Source of the DNA: Formosimonas limnophila
GTDB taxonomy: Bacteria; Pseudomonadota; Gammaproteobacteria; Burkholderiales; Burkholderiaceae
Assembly (NCBI RefSeq): GCF_014652675.1
Contig: NZ_BMZG01000011.1
Span: 429 to 64,428 of the forward strand
Reading direction: 5' to 3'
DNA: 64,000 bases
This document shows, one piece after another, positions 53,561-64,000 of this stretch (position 1 is its first letter; every line of letters starts with the position of its first letter). The translations under genes were made by a program, and so were the position numbers. A model generated the notes under the pieces. That model was not told where the DNA came from. It did not search any database and saw only the letters and a program-made list of their open reading frames with translations.

Positions 53561-56500
53561 TTACTCAGCAGTTGGCGCTTCTGGTAATTCAGAGGCTTGG
53601 GTAAAGTCCAAGACCTCTTCAGCCACTTCAAATAGCTCTGCTTCTTTTTGCGCACGATTTTGTTCATGGATTTTCTTGTTGACACGGGCTTTATGGAATG
53701 CCAAGCCTGTACCAGCAGGAATCAATCGACCCACGATGACGTTTTCTTTCAAACCGCGTAAATCATCGCGTTTGCCCATAATCGCAGCTTCTGTCAAGAC
53801 ACGTGTAGTCTCTTGGAACGATGCCGCAGAGATGAACGAGTCAGTTGACAACGACGCTTTGGTAATACCGAGCAATACGTTGACATACTTCGCAGGCAAA
53901 CCACCTTCCGCTTCTACGCGTTCGTTTTCAATCAACATTTCAGAGCGTTCCACTTGCTCACCTTGGATGAACTTAGTTGAGCCCGCCTCGGTAATTTGAA
54001 CACGACGCAACATCTGACGCACAATCACTTCAATGTGCTTGTCATTGATCTTCACACCTTGCAAGCGATAAACGTCTTGCACCTCATCAACAATATAAGT
54101 CGCCAAGGCTTCAATGCCTAACAAACGCAAAATGTCTTGTGGATCGGCAGGCCCTTCAATGATGACCTCACCTTTATTCACCACCTGACCGTCATGCACA
54201 GACAAGTGTTTGTCCTTAGCGATCAAAAACTCGTGCATTTGACCATCCAAATCCGTGATGACCAAACGTTGCTTACCACGGGTTTCTTTACCGAAGGTAA
54301 TCGTACCTGTCACCTCTGCGAGCATACCCGCGTCTTTTGGTGAACGCGCTTCAAACAACTCGGCCACACGCGGCAGACCACCGGTAATATCACGGGTTTT
54401 TTGCGATTCCATTGGAATACGCGCCAAAACCTCACCCTTACCCACTTGCTGACCATCACGAATCATGATGAGCGCACCAACTTGGAAACCAATGGTCACA
54501 GGATGTTCTGTGCCAGGGATTTTCACTTCTTCGCCCGCATCATTGATCAATTTGACCTGTGGACGCACCACTTTGCTGGTTGAGCTACCTCGACGTTTCG
54601 GATCAATCGCCACCAAAGTTGACAAGCCAGTCACCTCATCGATTTGCTTGGCAACGGTCACACCTTCTTCGATATTCTCAAACTTAATCGTACCTGCATA
54701 CTCAGTGATAATCGGACGCGTCAATGGATCCCATGTCGCCAACTGTGTACCCGCTTTGATCTGTGCACCATCAACAAACAATAATGTGGCACCGTACGGC
54801 AATTTATGACGCTCGCGTTCACGGCCATAATCATCAGCGATCAACACTTCACCTGAGCGAGAAATCACAATCTGCTCACCTTTGGTATTGGTCACATAAC
54901 GCATGGTGTTGGTAAAGCGCAAAGTACCGTTCGATTTGGCTTCAACGCTTGACGCAACCGCTGCACGCTGCGCCGCACCACCAATGTGGAATGTACGCAT
55001 CGTCAACTGTGTCCCAGGTTCACCAATCGATTGAGCAGCGATCACACCCACCGCTTCACCTTTGTTCACCAAGCCGCCACGACCCAAATCACGGCCATAG
55101 CACTTCGCGCACAAACCATAGCGTGTATCGCAGGTCAATGCGGTGCGGACTTTGACTTCGTCGATGCCGAGTTTTTCGATCAATTCAACGTGGTCTTCTT
55201 CGAGCAATGTGCCCGCTTCAAACACCGTTTCTTGTGTTTCAGGATTAATCACATCGGCGGCTGCGACACGACCAAAGATACGTTCGCGCAACGCTTCAAT
55301 GACTTCACCCCCCTCAACCAGAGCCTTCATCGCCACACCGTTTTCGGTGCCGCAATCGTCCTCAACCACGACCAAGTCCTGAGTCACGTCCACCAAACGA
55401 CGCGTCAAGTAACCAGAGTTCGCTGTTTTCAGAGCGGTATCGGCCAAACCTTTACGCGCACCGTGCGTTGAGTTGAAGTACTGGAGTACGTTCAAACCTT
55501 CGCGGAAGTTCGCAGTAATCGGCGTTTCAATGATCGAGCCATCAGGTTTTGCCATCAAACCACGCATACCCGCGAGCTGACGAATCTGAGCTGCTGAACC
55601 ACGCGCACCTGAGTCCGCCATCATGTAAATCGCGTTGAATGACTCTTCGCGCGTTTCATTGCCATGGCGGTCAATCACTGGGTCAGTTGACAAGTGCTCC
55701 ATCATCGCCTTACCGACTTGGTCAGAGGCACGCCCCCAGATGTCGATGACTTTGTTGTAGCGCTCACCCGCTGTCACAAGACCTGATGCGTATTGTTGCT
55801 GAATTTCTTTAACTTCAGCAGAAGCCGCATTGATCAAGTCTTCTTTGACACTTGGCACGAGCATGTCGTCGATCGCGATTGAAATACCCGCGAGTGTTGC
55901 CAAATTAAAGCCATTGGACTTGAGTCGGTCAGCAAACAAAACAGTTTCGTTCAAACCACATTTGCGGAATACCAACGTGATCAGTTTAGAAATTTCTTTT
56001 TTCTTGAGCGTTTTGTTCATGACTTCGAACGACAAACCCGCTGGCAAGATTTCAGACAAAAACGAACGACCCACAGTGGTTTCGTAGCGTTTCAAGCGCG
56101 TGGTGCGCTCCTCTGTTTCTGGATCGATGTCCACTTCGGCAATACGCGTGGTGATGCGTGTGGTCAAGGCCACCTCACCCGCCTCATAAGCACGACGCAC
56201 TTCGTTCACGTCAGCGAAGAACATGCCCTCGCCTTTGCCATTGGTTTTCGCACGTGTCGCGTAGTACAGACCCAAGACAATGTCTTGAGACGGCACAACA
56301 GATGGCTCACCAGACGCAGGGAACATGATGTTGTTCGACGCGAGCATGAGTGTGCGCGCTTCAGTTTGTGCTTCGAGCGAGAGAGGGACGTGAACCGCCA
56401 TTTGGTCACCGTCAAAGTCGGCATTGAATGCCGCACAGACGAGTGGGTGCAGCTGGATCGCTTTGCCTTCAATCAAGACAGGCTCAAACGCTTGAATACC

Positions 56501-57796
56501 CAAACGGTGCAAGGTTGGAGCACGATTCAACAACACTGGATGTTCACGAATGACTTCTTCGAGAATATCCCAAACCACTGGCTCTTGCATCTCGACCATG
56601 CGTTTGGCTGTTTTAATGGTGTTGGCCAAGCCTTGAATTTCGAGCTTGTTGTAAATAAATGGTTTGAACAACTCCAACGCCATCAATTTCGGTAAACCAC
56701 ATTGATGTAATTTAAGCTGAGGACCAACCACAATCACTGAACGACCTGAGTAATCGACACGTTTACCCAACAAGTTTTGACGGAAACGACCGCCCTTACC
56801 TTTGATCATATCGGCCAAAGATTTCAACGCGCGTTTGTTCGCACCCGCCATGGCTTTACCGCGACGACCGTTGTCGAGCAATGAATCGACCGCTTCTTGC
56901 AACATACGCTTTTCATTGCGCGTGATGATTTCTGGTGCGCGCAATTCGAGCAAACGTTTCAAACGGTTATTACGATTGATCACACGACGATACAAATCGT
57001 TCAAATCCGATGTCGCAAAACGACCACCATCCAATGGAACCAATGGACGTAAATCTGGTGGCAATACAGGCAAAACCTCCATCACCATCCATTCAGGCTT
57101 GATGCCTGAGCGTTGGAATGCTTCCAAGATTTTTAAACGTTTGGCGATTTTCTTGATTTTTGCGTCACTTGAAGTCGCTTGCAAATCAGCGCGCAGCTTC
57201 TCGATGTCCGCCTGAGTGTCCATGTTTTGCAACAACTCACGAATACCTTCTGCCCCCATCAAAGCACGGAACTCATCGCCATACTCTTCGGTTTTTGCAT
57301 GAAAGTCGTCTTCGGTCATGATTTGGCAACGCTTCAATGGCGTCATGCCTGGCTCAATCACCACGTATGCTTCAAAGTACAAAACACGTTCAATGTCACG
57401 CAACGTCATGTCCAAAACCATACCAAGGCGTGAAGGCAAAGATTTCAAAAACCAAATGTGTGAGACAGGCGCAGCCAGCTCGATGTGACCCATGCGGTCA
57501 CGGCGAACTTTGGTCAAAGTGACCTCAACGCCACAACGCTCACAAATGACACCACGGTGTTTGAGGCGTTTGTATTTGCCGCACAAGCATTCGTAGTCTT
57601 TAATCGGGCCAAAGATTTTCGCGCAGAACAAACCGTCGCGCTCAGGTTTAAACGTGCGGTAGTTAATCGTTTCTGGCTTTTTGACTTCGCCAAAAGACCA
57701 TGAACGGATTTTTTCAGGTGAAGCCAGTCCGATTTTAATGGCTTCAAAATTGTCGTCCTGTTGGACTTGCTTAAATAAGTCGAGCAATGCTTTCAT
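53561..57796 (-). CDS. rpoC: RNA polymerase beta-prime subunit
   Basis: 1411 residues. N-terminal zinc cysteines at 70, 72, 85 and 88, the catalytic [12 protein letters not shown] loop near 460, the trigger-loop region and a second zinc cluster ([13 protein letters not shown]) near 894. AGGAG precedes the ATG. It lies 15 bases after rpoB. Confidence 0.97.
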   Translation of the reverse strand: MKALLDLFKQVQQDDNFEAIKIGLASPEKIRSWSFGEVKKPETINYRTFKPERDGLFCAKIFGPIKDYECLCGKYKRLKHRGVICERCGVEVTLTKVRRDRMGHIELAAPVSHIWFLKSLPSRLGMVLDMTLRDIERVLYFEAYVVIEPGMTPLKRCQIMTEDDFHAKTEEYGDEFRALMGAEGIRELLQNMDTQADIEKLRADLQATSSDAKIKKIAKRLKILEAFQRSGIKPEWMVMEVLPVLPPDLRPLVPLDGGRFATSDLNDLYRRVINRNNRLKRLLELRAPEIITRNEKRMLQEAVDSLLDNGRRGKAMAGANKRALKSLADMIKGKGGRFRQNLLGKRVDYSGRSVIVVGPQLKLHQCGLPKLMALELFKPFIYNKLEIQGLANTIKTAKRMVEMQEPVVWDILEEVIREHPVLLNRAPTLHRLGIQAFEPVLIEGKAIQLHPLVCAAFNADFDGDQMAVHVPLSLEAQTEARTLMLASNNIMFPASGEPSVVPSQDIVLGLYYATRAKTNGKGEGMFFADVNEVRRAYEAGEVALTTRITTRIAEVDIDPETEERTTRLKRYETTVGRSFLSEILPAGLSFEVMNKTLKKKEISKLITLVFRKCGLNETVLFADRLKSNGFNLATLAGISIAIDDMLVPSVKEDLINAASAEVKEIQQQYASGLVTAGERYNKVIDIWGRASDQVGKAMMEHLSTDPVIDRHGNETREESFNAIYMMADSGARGSAAQIRQLAGMRGLMAKPDGSIIETPITANFREGLNVLQYFNSTHGARKGLADTALKTANSGYLTRRLVDVTQDLVVVEDDCGTENGVAMKALVEGGEVIEALRERIFGRVAAADVINPETQETVFEAGTLLEEDHVELIEKLGIDEVKVRTALTCDTRYGLCAKCYGRDLGRGGLVNKGEAVGVIAAQSIGEPGTQLTMRTFHIGGAAQRAAVASSVEAKSNGTLRFTNTMRYVTNTKGEQIVISRSGEVLIADDYGRERERHKLPYGATLLFVDGAQIKAGTQLATWDPLTRPIITEYAGTIKFENIEEGVTVAKQIDEVTGLSTLVAIDPKRRGSSTSKVVRPQVKLINDAGEEVKIPGTEHPVTIGFQVGALIMIRDGQQVGKGEVLARIPMESQKTRDITGGLPRVAELFEARSPKDAGMLAEVTGTITFGKETRGKQRLVITDLDGQMHEFLIAKDKHLSVHDGQVVNKGEVIIEGPADPQDILRLLGIEALATYIVDEVQDVYRLQGVKINDKHIEVIVRQMLRRVQITEAGSTKFIQGEQVERSEMLIENERVEAEGGLPAKYVNVLLGITKASLSTDSFISAASFQETTRVLTEAAIMGKRDDLRGLKENVIVGRLIPAGTGLAFHKARVNKKIHEQNRAQKEAELFEVAEEVLDFTQASELPEAPTAE

Positions 57797-57811
57797 AATT
57801 TCACGCTCCTA

Positions 57812-60800
57812 TTAGTTTCGTTCTAAATCAATGTCAACGCCCAGTGAGCGAATCTCTTTGACCAATACATTGAATGACTCTGGCATACCTGCATCGATTT
57901 CGTGCTCGCCTTTGACCAAGTTGTCATACATTTTCGTACGACCATTGATGTCATCGGATTTGACTGTCAACATCTCTTGCAAGATGTATGACGCGCCGTA
58001 TGCTTCAAGTGCCCACACCTCCATCTCACCGAAACGCTGACCACCGAACTGCGCTTTACCGCCGAGTGGCTGCTGCGTGACCAAAGAGTATGGACCAGTT
58101 GAACGCGCGTGCATTTTGTCATCGACCAAGTGATGCAGTTTCAAAACGTGCATGTAGCCAACGGTGACATGGCGCTCAAATGCATCACCTGTGCGGCCAT
58201 CATACAAGCGCACTTGGGTTTTGCTTGGCGTGAAACCACGCAATGCCGTCGCAGGATCATCATCAGGGAATGCCAAATCGAGCATTTTGCGAATTTCTTT
58301 TTCAGACGCACCATCAAAGACGGGGGTCGCGAATGGCACACCGTTTTTCAGGTTGTGCGCCAAATTCACAATTTCTTCATCAGTCAAGGAGTCGATATCA
58401 GCGGCTTGGCCTGACGTGTTGTAAATTTCATTCAAGAATTTACGCAGTTTTTCAACCTTAACTTGCTCAGCAAGCATCTTATCAATGCGCCAGCCCAAGC
58501 CTTTGGCCGCCCAGCCCAAATGCACTTCGAGGACCTGACCCACGTTCATACGTGATGGAACACCCAATGGGTTCAAAACGATATCCACGGGTGTACCGTC
58601 AGCCATGTGCGGCATATCTTCAACCGGGACGATGCGAGATACCACACCTTTGTTACCGTGACGACCCGCCATTTTGTCACCTGGTTGCAAACGGCGTTTT
58701 ACAGCCAAATACACCTTGACCATTTTGATGACACCTGCTTGCAAATCATCGCCTTGCGTGAGTTTTTTGCGTTTTTCTTCAAAAGCGTTATTGAACTGCG
58801 CACGCTTTTGTTCGAGTGATTCACGAACCGCTTCCATTGCTGTTGCAGAGGCGTCATCAGCCAAACGAATATCAAACCATTTGTACTTATCAGCCAAATC
58901 GTGCAAGTAGTCTTTGGTTATCGTCGCGCCTTTGGCCAACTTATTCGGGCCGCCGTTGGCGATTTTATTCGTCAACATTTTTTCGAGGCGGATGAATGCA
59001 TCGCCTTCAACGATACGCATTTGATCGTTCAAATCATGACGATAACGATTCAGCTCTTCTTGAATGATTGACTCAGCACGCGCATCACGCTGTGTGCCCT
59101 CGCGAGTAAAGACTTGGACGTCAATCACCGTACCCGTCGTGCCACCAGGAACGCGCAAAGAAGTGTCTTTCACATCAGAGGCTTTTTCACCGAAAATCGC
59201 ACGCAAGAGTTTTTCTTCAGGGGTTAATTGTGTTTCGCCTTTGGGGGTGACTTTACCCACCAACACGTCGCCCGCTTGCACTTCAGCGCCAATGTGGATA
59301 ATGCCTGACTCATCCAAACGAGACAGCTGTGCTTCTGCCAAATTAGAAATATCGCGTGTGATGTCTTCCGCACCGAGCTTTGTATCACGAGCGACCACTG
59401 ACAACTCTTCGATATGAATCGATGTGTAACGATCATCAGCCACCACTTTTTCGGAGATCAAAATCGAGTCCTCGAAGTTGTAACCATTCCAAGGCATGAA
59501 CGCAACCATCATGTTTTGACCCAAAGCCAATTCACCTAAGTCAGTTGATGCACCGTCAGCAATCACATCACCACGCGCAACCACGTCGCCTTTTTTGACA
59601 ATTGGACGTTGGTTGATGTTGGTGTTTTGGTTCGAGCGTGTGTATTTAATCATGCTGTAAATATCCACGCCCACCTCACCAGCAACTGCTTCGTCGTCAT
59701 TCACACGAATCACCACACGGTTCGCATCAACGTAGTCAACCACACCACCACGAATCGCTTGTACCGCAGTACCCGAGTCAACCGCTACAGTACGCTCAAT
59801 GCCCGTACCCACAACCGCTTTCTCAGCGCGTAAGCAAGGAACGGCTTGACGTTGCATGTTCGAGCCCATCAATGCACGGTTCGCGTCATCGTGTTCAAGG
59901 AACGGGATTAATGATGCCGCTGCAGAAACAATTTGTGATGGCGCAACGTCCATGTACTGAATACGGTCTGGCGTAACAAGCATCGATTCACCCGCTTCAC
60001 GAGCCGAGACCAATTCGTCGGTCAATTTACCGTTTTTATCGAGCGTCGCATTGGCCTGTGCAATGACATATTTACCCTCTTCAATCGCTGACAAATAGTC
60101 AATTTGATCGGTCACTTTTTGATCAATCACGCGACGATAAGGTGTTTCTAAGAAACCATATTCGTTCAAACGTGCATAAATCGACATTGAGTTAATCAAA
60201 CCAATGTTTGGACCCTCTGGTGTTTCAATCGGGCACACACGACCATAATGCGTTGGATGAACGTCACGCACCTCAAAACCAGCACGCTCACGCGTCAAAC
60301 CGCCTGGGCCAAGTGCGGAGACACGACGCTTGTGCGTGATCTCTGATAACGGATTGGTTTGATCCATAAATTGAGACAGTTGGCTTGAGCCAAAGAACTC
60401 TTTGATCGCCGACGAAATCGGTTTAGAGTTAATCAAATCATGCGGCAATAAACCTTCTGATTCAGCTTGCGCCAAACGCTCTTTGACCGCACGCTCAACA
60501 CGCGCCAAGCCAGAACGGAATTGGTTTTCAGTCAATTCGCCAACACAACGCACGCGACGATTACCCAAGTGATCGATGTCATCAACCTCACCTTTGCCAT
60601 TGCGTAAATCAACCAAAGTTTGAATCACATCCAAGATGTCTTGATTATCCAAGGTCATTGAGCCTTCATCAGAATCACGACCCAAACGACGATTGAATTT
60701 CATGCGACCAACGCGTGACAAATCGTAGGCATCTTCTGAATAGAACAAACGATTGAACAAAGCCTCAACCGCATCTTCAGTCGGTGGCTCACCAGGACGC

Positions 60801-61936
60801 ATCATGCGATAAATGGCAATACGCGCGGCATTTTGGTCAGCAGTCTCGTCCAAACGCAGAGCACTGGAGATGAATGGACCATGATCCAACTCATTGGTAT
60901 AAAGTGTTTCGAGCTCTTTGATGCCGGCAGCGCGCAATTTTTTTAGCAATTCTTCAGTCAGCTCAGCATTCGCATTCGCAATCACTTCACCTGTTGAACC
61001 ATCAATCACATTTTTCGCTAAAACTTGACCCAGCAGAAAATCTTCAGGCACAGTGATTTCTTTGAGGCCTGATTTTTCAATATCGCGGATGTGCTTACCT
61101 GTGATGCGCTTGTCACGTGCCACAAGCACATTACCAGACTTGTCCACAATATCAAAACGCGCCACTTCACCTCGCAAGCGCTCAAGCAGCACTGGTGTAC
61201 GTGCACCTTCTGCAGCCAAAGTCACTTGATTAAACTCAAAGAATTTCGCCAAAATTTCTTCTGGTGTCATGCCAATCGCTTTGAGCAAAATCGTGACAGG
61301 CATTTTACGGCGACGATCCACACGGAAATACAGCACATCTTTCGCATCAAACTCAAAATCGAGCCAAGAACCACGGTAAGGAATAATACGCGCAGAGAAC
61401 AGCAACTTACCTGAGCTGTGTGTTTTGCCTTTGTCATGTTCAAAAAATACACCTGGCGAGCGATGCAACTGAGACACAATCACACGCTCAGTGCCATTAA
61501 TCACAAAGGAGCCTGTATTTGTCATCAAAGGCATTTCACCCATGTAGACTTCTTGTTCTTTGATTTCTTTGATGGTTGGTTTTGACGCTTCTTTATCCAT
61601 CAACACCAAACGCACTTTTGCACGCAAGGCTGAGCAGTATGTCAAGCCACGTTGTTGACATTCTTTCACATCAAACACAGGGTCAGCGAGCTGATAAGAC
61701 ACGAACTCGAGACGCGCCATGCCATTGTGCGACTCAATCGGGAAAATAGAGGTAAATGCGGCTTGCAAACCAGTGTTGCTGCGCTCCATCGGCGCAACAT
61801 GGGCTTGCAAAAATTCAAAAAATGAACGCAGTTGTGTTTCTAATAAGTAGGGAACTTCTTGCACCACTTCACGTTTCGCAAAACTTTTGCGAATACGCTT
61901 CTTCTCGGTGTATGAGTAAGCTTGGGCTTGAGCCAT
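57812..61936 (-). CDS. rpoB: RNA polymerase beta subunit
   Basis: 1374 residues. The rifampicin region near 515-535 reads [18 protein letters not shown], identical to E. coli except Thr for Asn518; residues corresponding to D516, H526 and S531 are all wild type. GGAG precedes the ATG. It follows rplL after a 349-base spacer with an attenuator-like hairpin. Confidence 0.97.
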   Translation of the reverse strand: MAQAQAYSYTEKKRIRKSFAKREVVQEVPYLLETQLRSFFEFLQAHVAPMERSNTGLQAAFTSIFPIESHNGMARLEFVSYQLADPVFDVKECQQRGLTYCSALRAKVRLVLMDKEASKPTIKEIKEQEVYMGEMPLMTNTGSFVINGTERVIVSQLHRSPGVFFEHDKGKTHSSGKLLFSARIIPYRGSWLDFEFDAKDVLYFRVDRRRKMPVTILLKAIGMTPEEILAKFFEFNQVTLAAEGARTPVLLERLRGEVARFDIVDKSGNVLVARDKRITGKHIRDIEKSGLKEITVPEDFLLGQVLAKNVIDGSTGEVIANANAELTEELLKKLRAAGIKELETLYTNELDHGPFISSALRLDETADQNAARIAIYRMMRPGEPPTEDAVEALFNRLFYSEDAYDLSRVGRMKFNRRLGRDSDEGSMTLDNQDILDVIQTLVDLRNGKGEVDDIDHLGNRRVRCVGELTENQFRSGLARVERAVKERLAQAESEGLLPHDLINSKPISSAIKEFFGSSQLSQFMDQTNPLSEITHKRRVSALGPGGLTRERAGFEVRDVHPTHYGRVCPIETPEGPNIGLINSMSIYARLNEYGFLETPYRRVIDQKVTDQIDYLSAIEEGKYVIAQANATLDKNGKLTDELVSAREAGESMLVTPDRIQYMDVAPSQIVSAAASLIPFLEHDDANRALMGSNMQRQAVPCLRAEKAVVGTGIERTVAVDSGTAVQAIRGGVVDYVDANRVVIRVNDDEAVAGEVGVDIYSMIKYTRSNQNTNINQRPIVKKGDVVARGDVIADGASTDLGELALGQNMMVAFMPWNGYNFEDSILISEKVVADDRYTSIHIEELSVVARDTKLGAEDITRDISNLAEAQLSRLDESGIIHIGAEVQAGDVLVGKVTPKGETQLTPEEKLLRAIFGEKASDVKDTSLRVPGGTTGTVIDVQVFTREGTQRDARAESIIQEELNRYRHDLNDQMRIVEGDAFIRLEKMLTNKIANGGPNKLAKGATITKDYLHDLADKYKWFDIRLADDASATAMEAVRESLEQKRAQFNNAFEEKRKKLTQGDDLQAGVIKMVKVYLAVKRRLQPGDKMAGRHGNKGVVSRIVPVEDMPHMADGTPVDIVLNPLGVPSRMNVGQVLEVHLGWAAKGLGWRIDKMLAEQVKVEKLRKFLNEIYNTSGQAADIDSLTDEEIVNLAHNLKNGVPFATPVFDGASEKEIRKMLDLAFPDDDPATALRGFTPSKTQVRLYDGRTGDAFERHVTVGYMHVLKLHHLVDDKMHARSTGPYSLVTQQPLGGKAQFGGQRFGEMEVWALEAYGASYILQEMLTVKSDDINGRTKMYDNLVKGEHEIDAGMPESFNVLVKEIRSLGVDIDLERN

Positions 61937-62238
61937 GAATCACTCCAAAGGGTCTTGCACGAACACAATTCACACTGATGCACGAATCGCTGCACAAGGG
62001 GTTGACGTTGACTGGCGGATGAACATTTGGTGCTTGGCCACTACCAAGCGCTGGCGGACGACGCGTCTAAGCAGGTTTTGGGATGAACGTTACACAGGAT
62101 GCAACACCCGAACCATGGACAAAAACGAGCCCGACCAAAGGCTATTTTCTTGCAGTCGATTAAGAAAATAAAACTCAAAACTCGTCAAACATTCGTTCAA
62201 ACAAGTACTGAATTTTAGTATCTCATTAGACGGGAAAA

Positions 62239-62261
62239 GGCTGAGTGCGTCGCACCCAGCC
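62239..62261 (-). terminator. Attenuator-like hairpin between rplL and rpoB
   Basis: Minus-strand arms GGCTG-GTGC and GCAC-CAGCC with one mismatch and loop GAC, followed by TTTTCCC. The short T run suggests partial termination, as between these genes in E. coli. The rest of the 61937-62285 gap shows no gene. Confidence 0.65.
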
Positions 62262-62285
62262 TCAACCCAGAAGAACAAACTCGAA

Positions 62286-62660
62286 TTACTTGAGTTCCGC
62301 TTTCGCGCCAGCTTCTTCCAATTTCTTTTTAGCTGCTTCAGCATCTGCTTTAGGAGCAGCTTCTTTAACAGTTTTCGGTGCGCCATCAACAAGGTCTTTG
62401 GCTTCTTTCAAGCCCAAACCAGTGATTTCACGAACTGCTTTGATCACAGATACTTTATTCGCGCCAGCGTCAGTCAACACCACGTCAAAATCAGTTTTCT
62501 CTTCCGCAGCGGCTGCACCTGCACCACCAGCTGCAGGACCAGCTGATACAGCTGCGGCTGATACGCCGAATTTTTCTTCGAATGCTGATACCAAGTCATT
62601 CAAATCCATTACTGACATTGCCGATACGGCTTCCAAAATGTCGTCTTTAGTAACTGCCAT
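62286..62660 (-). CDS. rplL: Ribosomal protein L7/L12
   Basis: 124 residues from the ATG at 62660 with GGAG upstream. N-terminal dimer helices ([17 protein letters not shown]), an Ala/Gly hinge ([19 protein letters not shown]) and the C-terminal factor-binding domain ([20 protein letters not shown]). Forms the ribosome stalk with L10. Confidence 0.96.
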   Translation of the reverse strand: MAVTKDDILEAVSAMSVMDLNDLVSAFEEKFGVSAAAVSAGPAAGGAGAAAAEEKTDFDVVLTDAGANKVSVIKAVREITGLGLKEAKDLVDGAPKTVKEAAPKADAEAAKKKLEEAGAKAELK

Positions 62661-62720
62661 GTTAAACTCCAATAATTAATGTATCGAGAAACATCTCGAT
62701 GAAATAGTTAAACGCAAAAT

Positions 62721-63212
62721 TTAAGCTTCTGCTTTTTGTGCCGCAACTGCGCCCAAAGCGCGAGCCATTTTCGACACCGGCGCTTTCATCACGTAAGCCA
62801 ATTTCGCCAACAATTCGTCGCGACTTGGAATGCTTGCCAACGCTTTAATGCCAGCTTGATCGAGCAAAGAGCCGTTGTAAACGCCTGCTTTCAAGACCAG
62901 CTTATCATTGGTTTTAGCAAAATCATTCAAGACTTTGGCTGCTGCAACAGCATCTTCAGAGATGCTATAGAGCAAAGGCCCAGTCAAGTCGTTTGACAAA
63001 GATTCAAACGAAGTACCCGCAATAGCACGACGTGCCAATGTGTTTTTCAACACACGAATTTGTACGCCTTGCTCACGAGCTGTTTTACGTAATGTAGTTA
63101 AAGCAGCAACGCCAACCCCACGATATTCAGCCACGGCCACGGTTTGTGCGTTAGCAATTAACGCACTCACGTCTGACACGACGACTTTTTTACCTTCAAG
63201 ATTTAATGCCAC
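62721..63212 (-). CDS. rplJ: Ribosomal protein L10
   Basis: 163 residues from a GTG at 63212 with TAGGAG upstream. Typical start [20 protein letters not shown] and C-terminal L12-binding helix ([12 protein letters not shown]). It lies 60 bases before rplL. Confidence 0.95.
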   Translation of the reverse strand: MALNLEGKKVVVSDVSALIANAQTVAVAEYRGVGVAALTTLRKTAREQGVQIRVLKNTLARRAIAGTSFESLSNDLTGPLLYSISEDAVAAAKVLNDFAKTNDKLVLKAGVYNGSLLDQAGIKALASIPSRDELLAKLAYVMKAPVSKMARALGAVAAQKAEA

Positions 63213-63479
63213 AATAGTGCTCCTACAAGGTTAATAGAATGTTATGAAAACTCATAACGCCCAACGACTAACCGAGGTTTTTGGCTTTAAATATAAATAT
63301 CAAAATACAAAAACGGATTCGGGGTCGCATTCTGCGTTGGCAGCTTCATTGCTTTTTAAAAATGATTTAAAGAAGCATCAAAGCGATTAAATTCAATATT
63401 TCAACTGAAAACCAACGGTCTTTGAAAGCTCGCCATCTATTTGATTACCTCAAACAAACAGCGACCCAAAGTTCAGAAA

Positions 63480-63508
63480 GCAAACTCACTGATTATTAAT
63501 GAGTTTGC
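63480..63508 (-). terminator. Attenuator-like hairpin between rplA and rplJ
   Basis: Minus-strand GCAAACTCA and TGAGTTTGC arms, followed by TTTCTG. The 63213-63520 gap that holds it is the expected L10 leader, where L10-L12 normally represses its own mRNA. I see no further gene there. Confidence 0.55.
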
Positions 63509-63520
63509 AAATTTTATGAC

Positions 63521-64000
63521 TTAGCCTGCAATCGAGCCTGAGTCCACTGTTACACCAACGCCCATGGTTGATGAAACAGCAACTTTACGAATGTACACGC
63601 CTTTGCTTGATGCTGGCTTGAGCTTGGTCAATTCAGCGATTAAAGCCGCCAAGTTTGATTTCAACGCAGCCACTTCGAAGTTCGCACGACCGATAGTTGC
63701 ATGGATGATACCGCCTTTGTCCACACGGAACTGTACTTGACCCGCTTTCGCGTTTTTCACAGCCGTTTCAACGTCTGGTGTCACAGTACCGACCTTCGGG
63801 TTTGGCATCAAACCACGAGGACCCAAGACTTGGCCCAACGTACCAACCACACGCATAGCGTCTGGTGTCGCGATGACGATATCGAAATCCATTTGACCCG
63901 CTTTAACTTGTTCAGCCAAGTCTTCCATACCGACGATGTCTGCACCTACGGCTTTAGCGATTTCCGCTTTTTCGCCTTGAGCAAATACCGCAACACGCAC
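63521..64000 (-). CDS. rplA: Ribosomal protein L1, C-terminal part
   Basis: 159 residues are visible and the 5' end lies beyond the right edge. The pattern [19 protein letters not shown] near residue 59 and [17 protein letters not shown]-like end are diagnostic of L1. It would be cotranscribed with rplK outside the window. Confidence 0.95.
   Translation of the reverse strand: MRVAVFAQGEKAEIAKAVGADIVGMEDLAEQVKAGQMDFDIVIATPDAMRVVGTLGQVLGPRGLMPNPKVGTVTPDVETAVKNAKAGQVQFRVDKGGIIHATIGRANFEVAALKSNLAALIAELTKLKPASSKGVYIRKVAVSSTMGVGVTVDSGSIAG

Noticed and set aside
57812-61936. Possible rifampicin-resistance change in rpoB
   Set aside because: The only differences from E. coli in the core region are Thr for Asn518 and Val for Ile530. 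The usual resistance positions are wild type, so no resistance is inferred.

Overview
The window looks like a chromosome segment of a betaproteobacterium, probably Burkholderiales. The rpoB/rpoC/rplL/rplJ/rplA block, the trmJ-suhB-cysE neighbourhood, mutS, a SlmA-type regulator and the fused 1164-residue indolepyruvate ferredoxin oxidoreductase all point that way. Base composition is moderate rather than GC-rich, so I do not go below order level. All functional calls are read from sequence and family knowledge; no database search was run.

Layout. 1-398 is the start of a ShlB/FhaC-type outer-membrane transporter that runs off the left edge. About 588-38900 is a prophage or prophage remnant, almost all on the minus strand. 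In its own direction of transcription it carries: an AlpA-like regulator, a replication initiator with an iteron-like origin inside the gene, a DnaB-type helicase, an XRE regulator, small and large terminase, an accessory cassette, a gp25-like protein, baseplate J, a gpI-like protein, a prohead-protease-like protein, several unrecognised morphogenesis genes, a tail fibre with its DUF4376 partner, a DNA methyltransferase, a LysM/gp53-like tail protein, a SWIM-like protein, a 1085-residue protein, a 2260-residue DarB-like methylase-helicase, a DUF5623 gene, the portal, a tail-tube/baseplate-like protein and a 993-residue hub with two wall-hydrolase domains. I could not identify an integrase, major capsid protein, tail sheath or tape measure. 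38919-38994 is tRNA-Phe, with its 3' end facing the prophage. 39061-64000 is ordinary host sequence: amino-acid metabolism, translation, mismatch repair, sugar phosphates and the RNA polymerase/ribosomal stalk operon.

Four structures in the prophage are not explained by its genes. (1) Five minus-strand copies of a box with core TGGAAAAWTCC(A/C) sit at a fixed distance from a -10-like hexamer, each ahead of a gene block. This looks like a phage-wide promoter class with an activator site centred near -41.5. (2) A 160-nt minus-strand RNA made of three repeated double-hairpin units has its own sigma70-like promoter and terminator and lies directly upstream of a NYN/PIN-domain nuclease gene. The layout resembles a type III toxin-antitoxin locus but the protein family is different. 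(3) A plus-strand transcript unit at 23912-24129 carries a tiny hydrophobic ORF, a tRNA-like 3' domain ending in CCA and a strong terminator. (4) Iteron-like repeats lie inside the replication gene.

Accessory genes (the DUF5623 gene, the NYN/RNA unit, the nuclease-recombinase pair, the 298-residue plus-strand gene and the tRNA-like RNA) cluster at operon ends next to copies of the promoter box. This suggests cargo was gained at block boundaries. The host genes to the right look intact and conventional.
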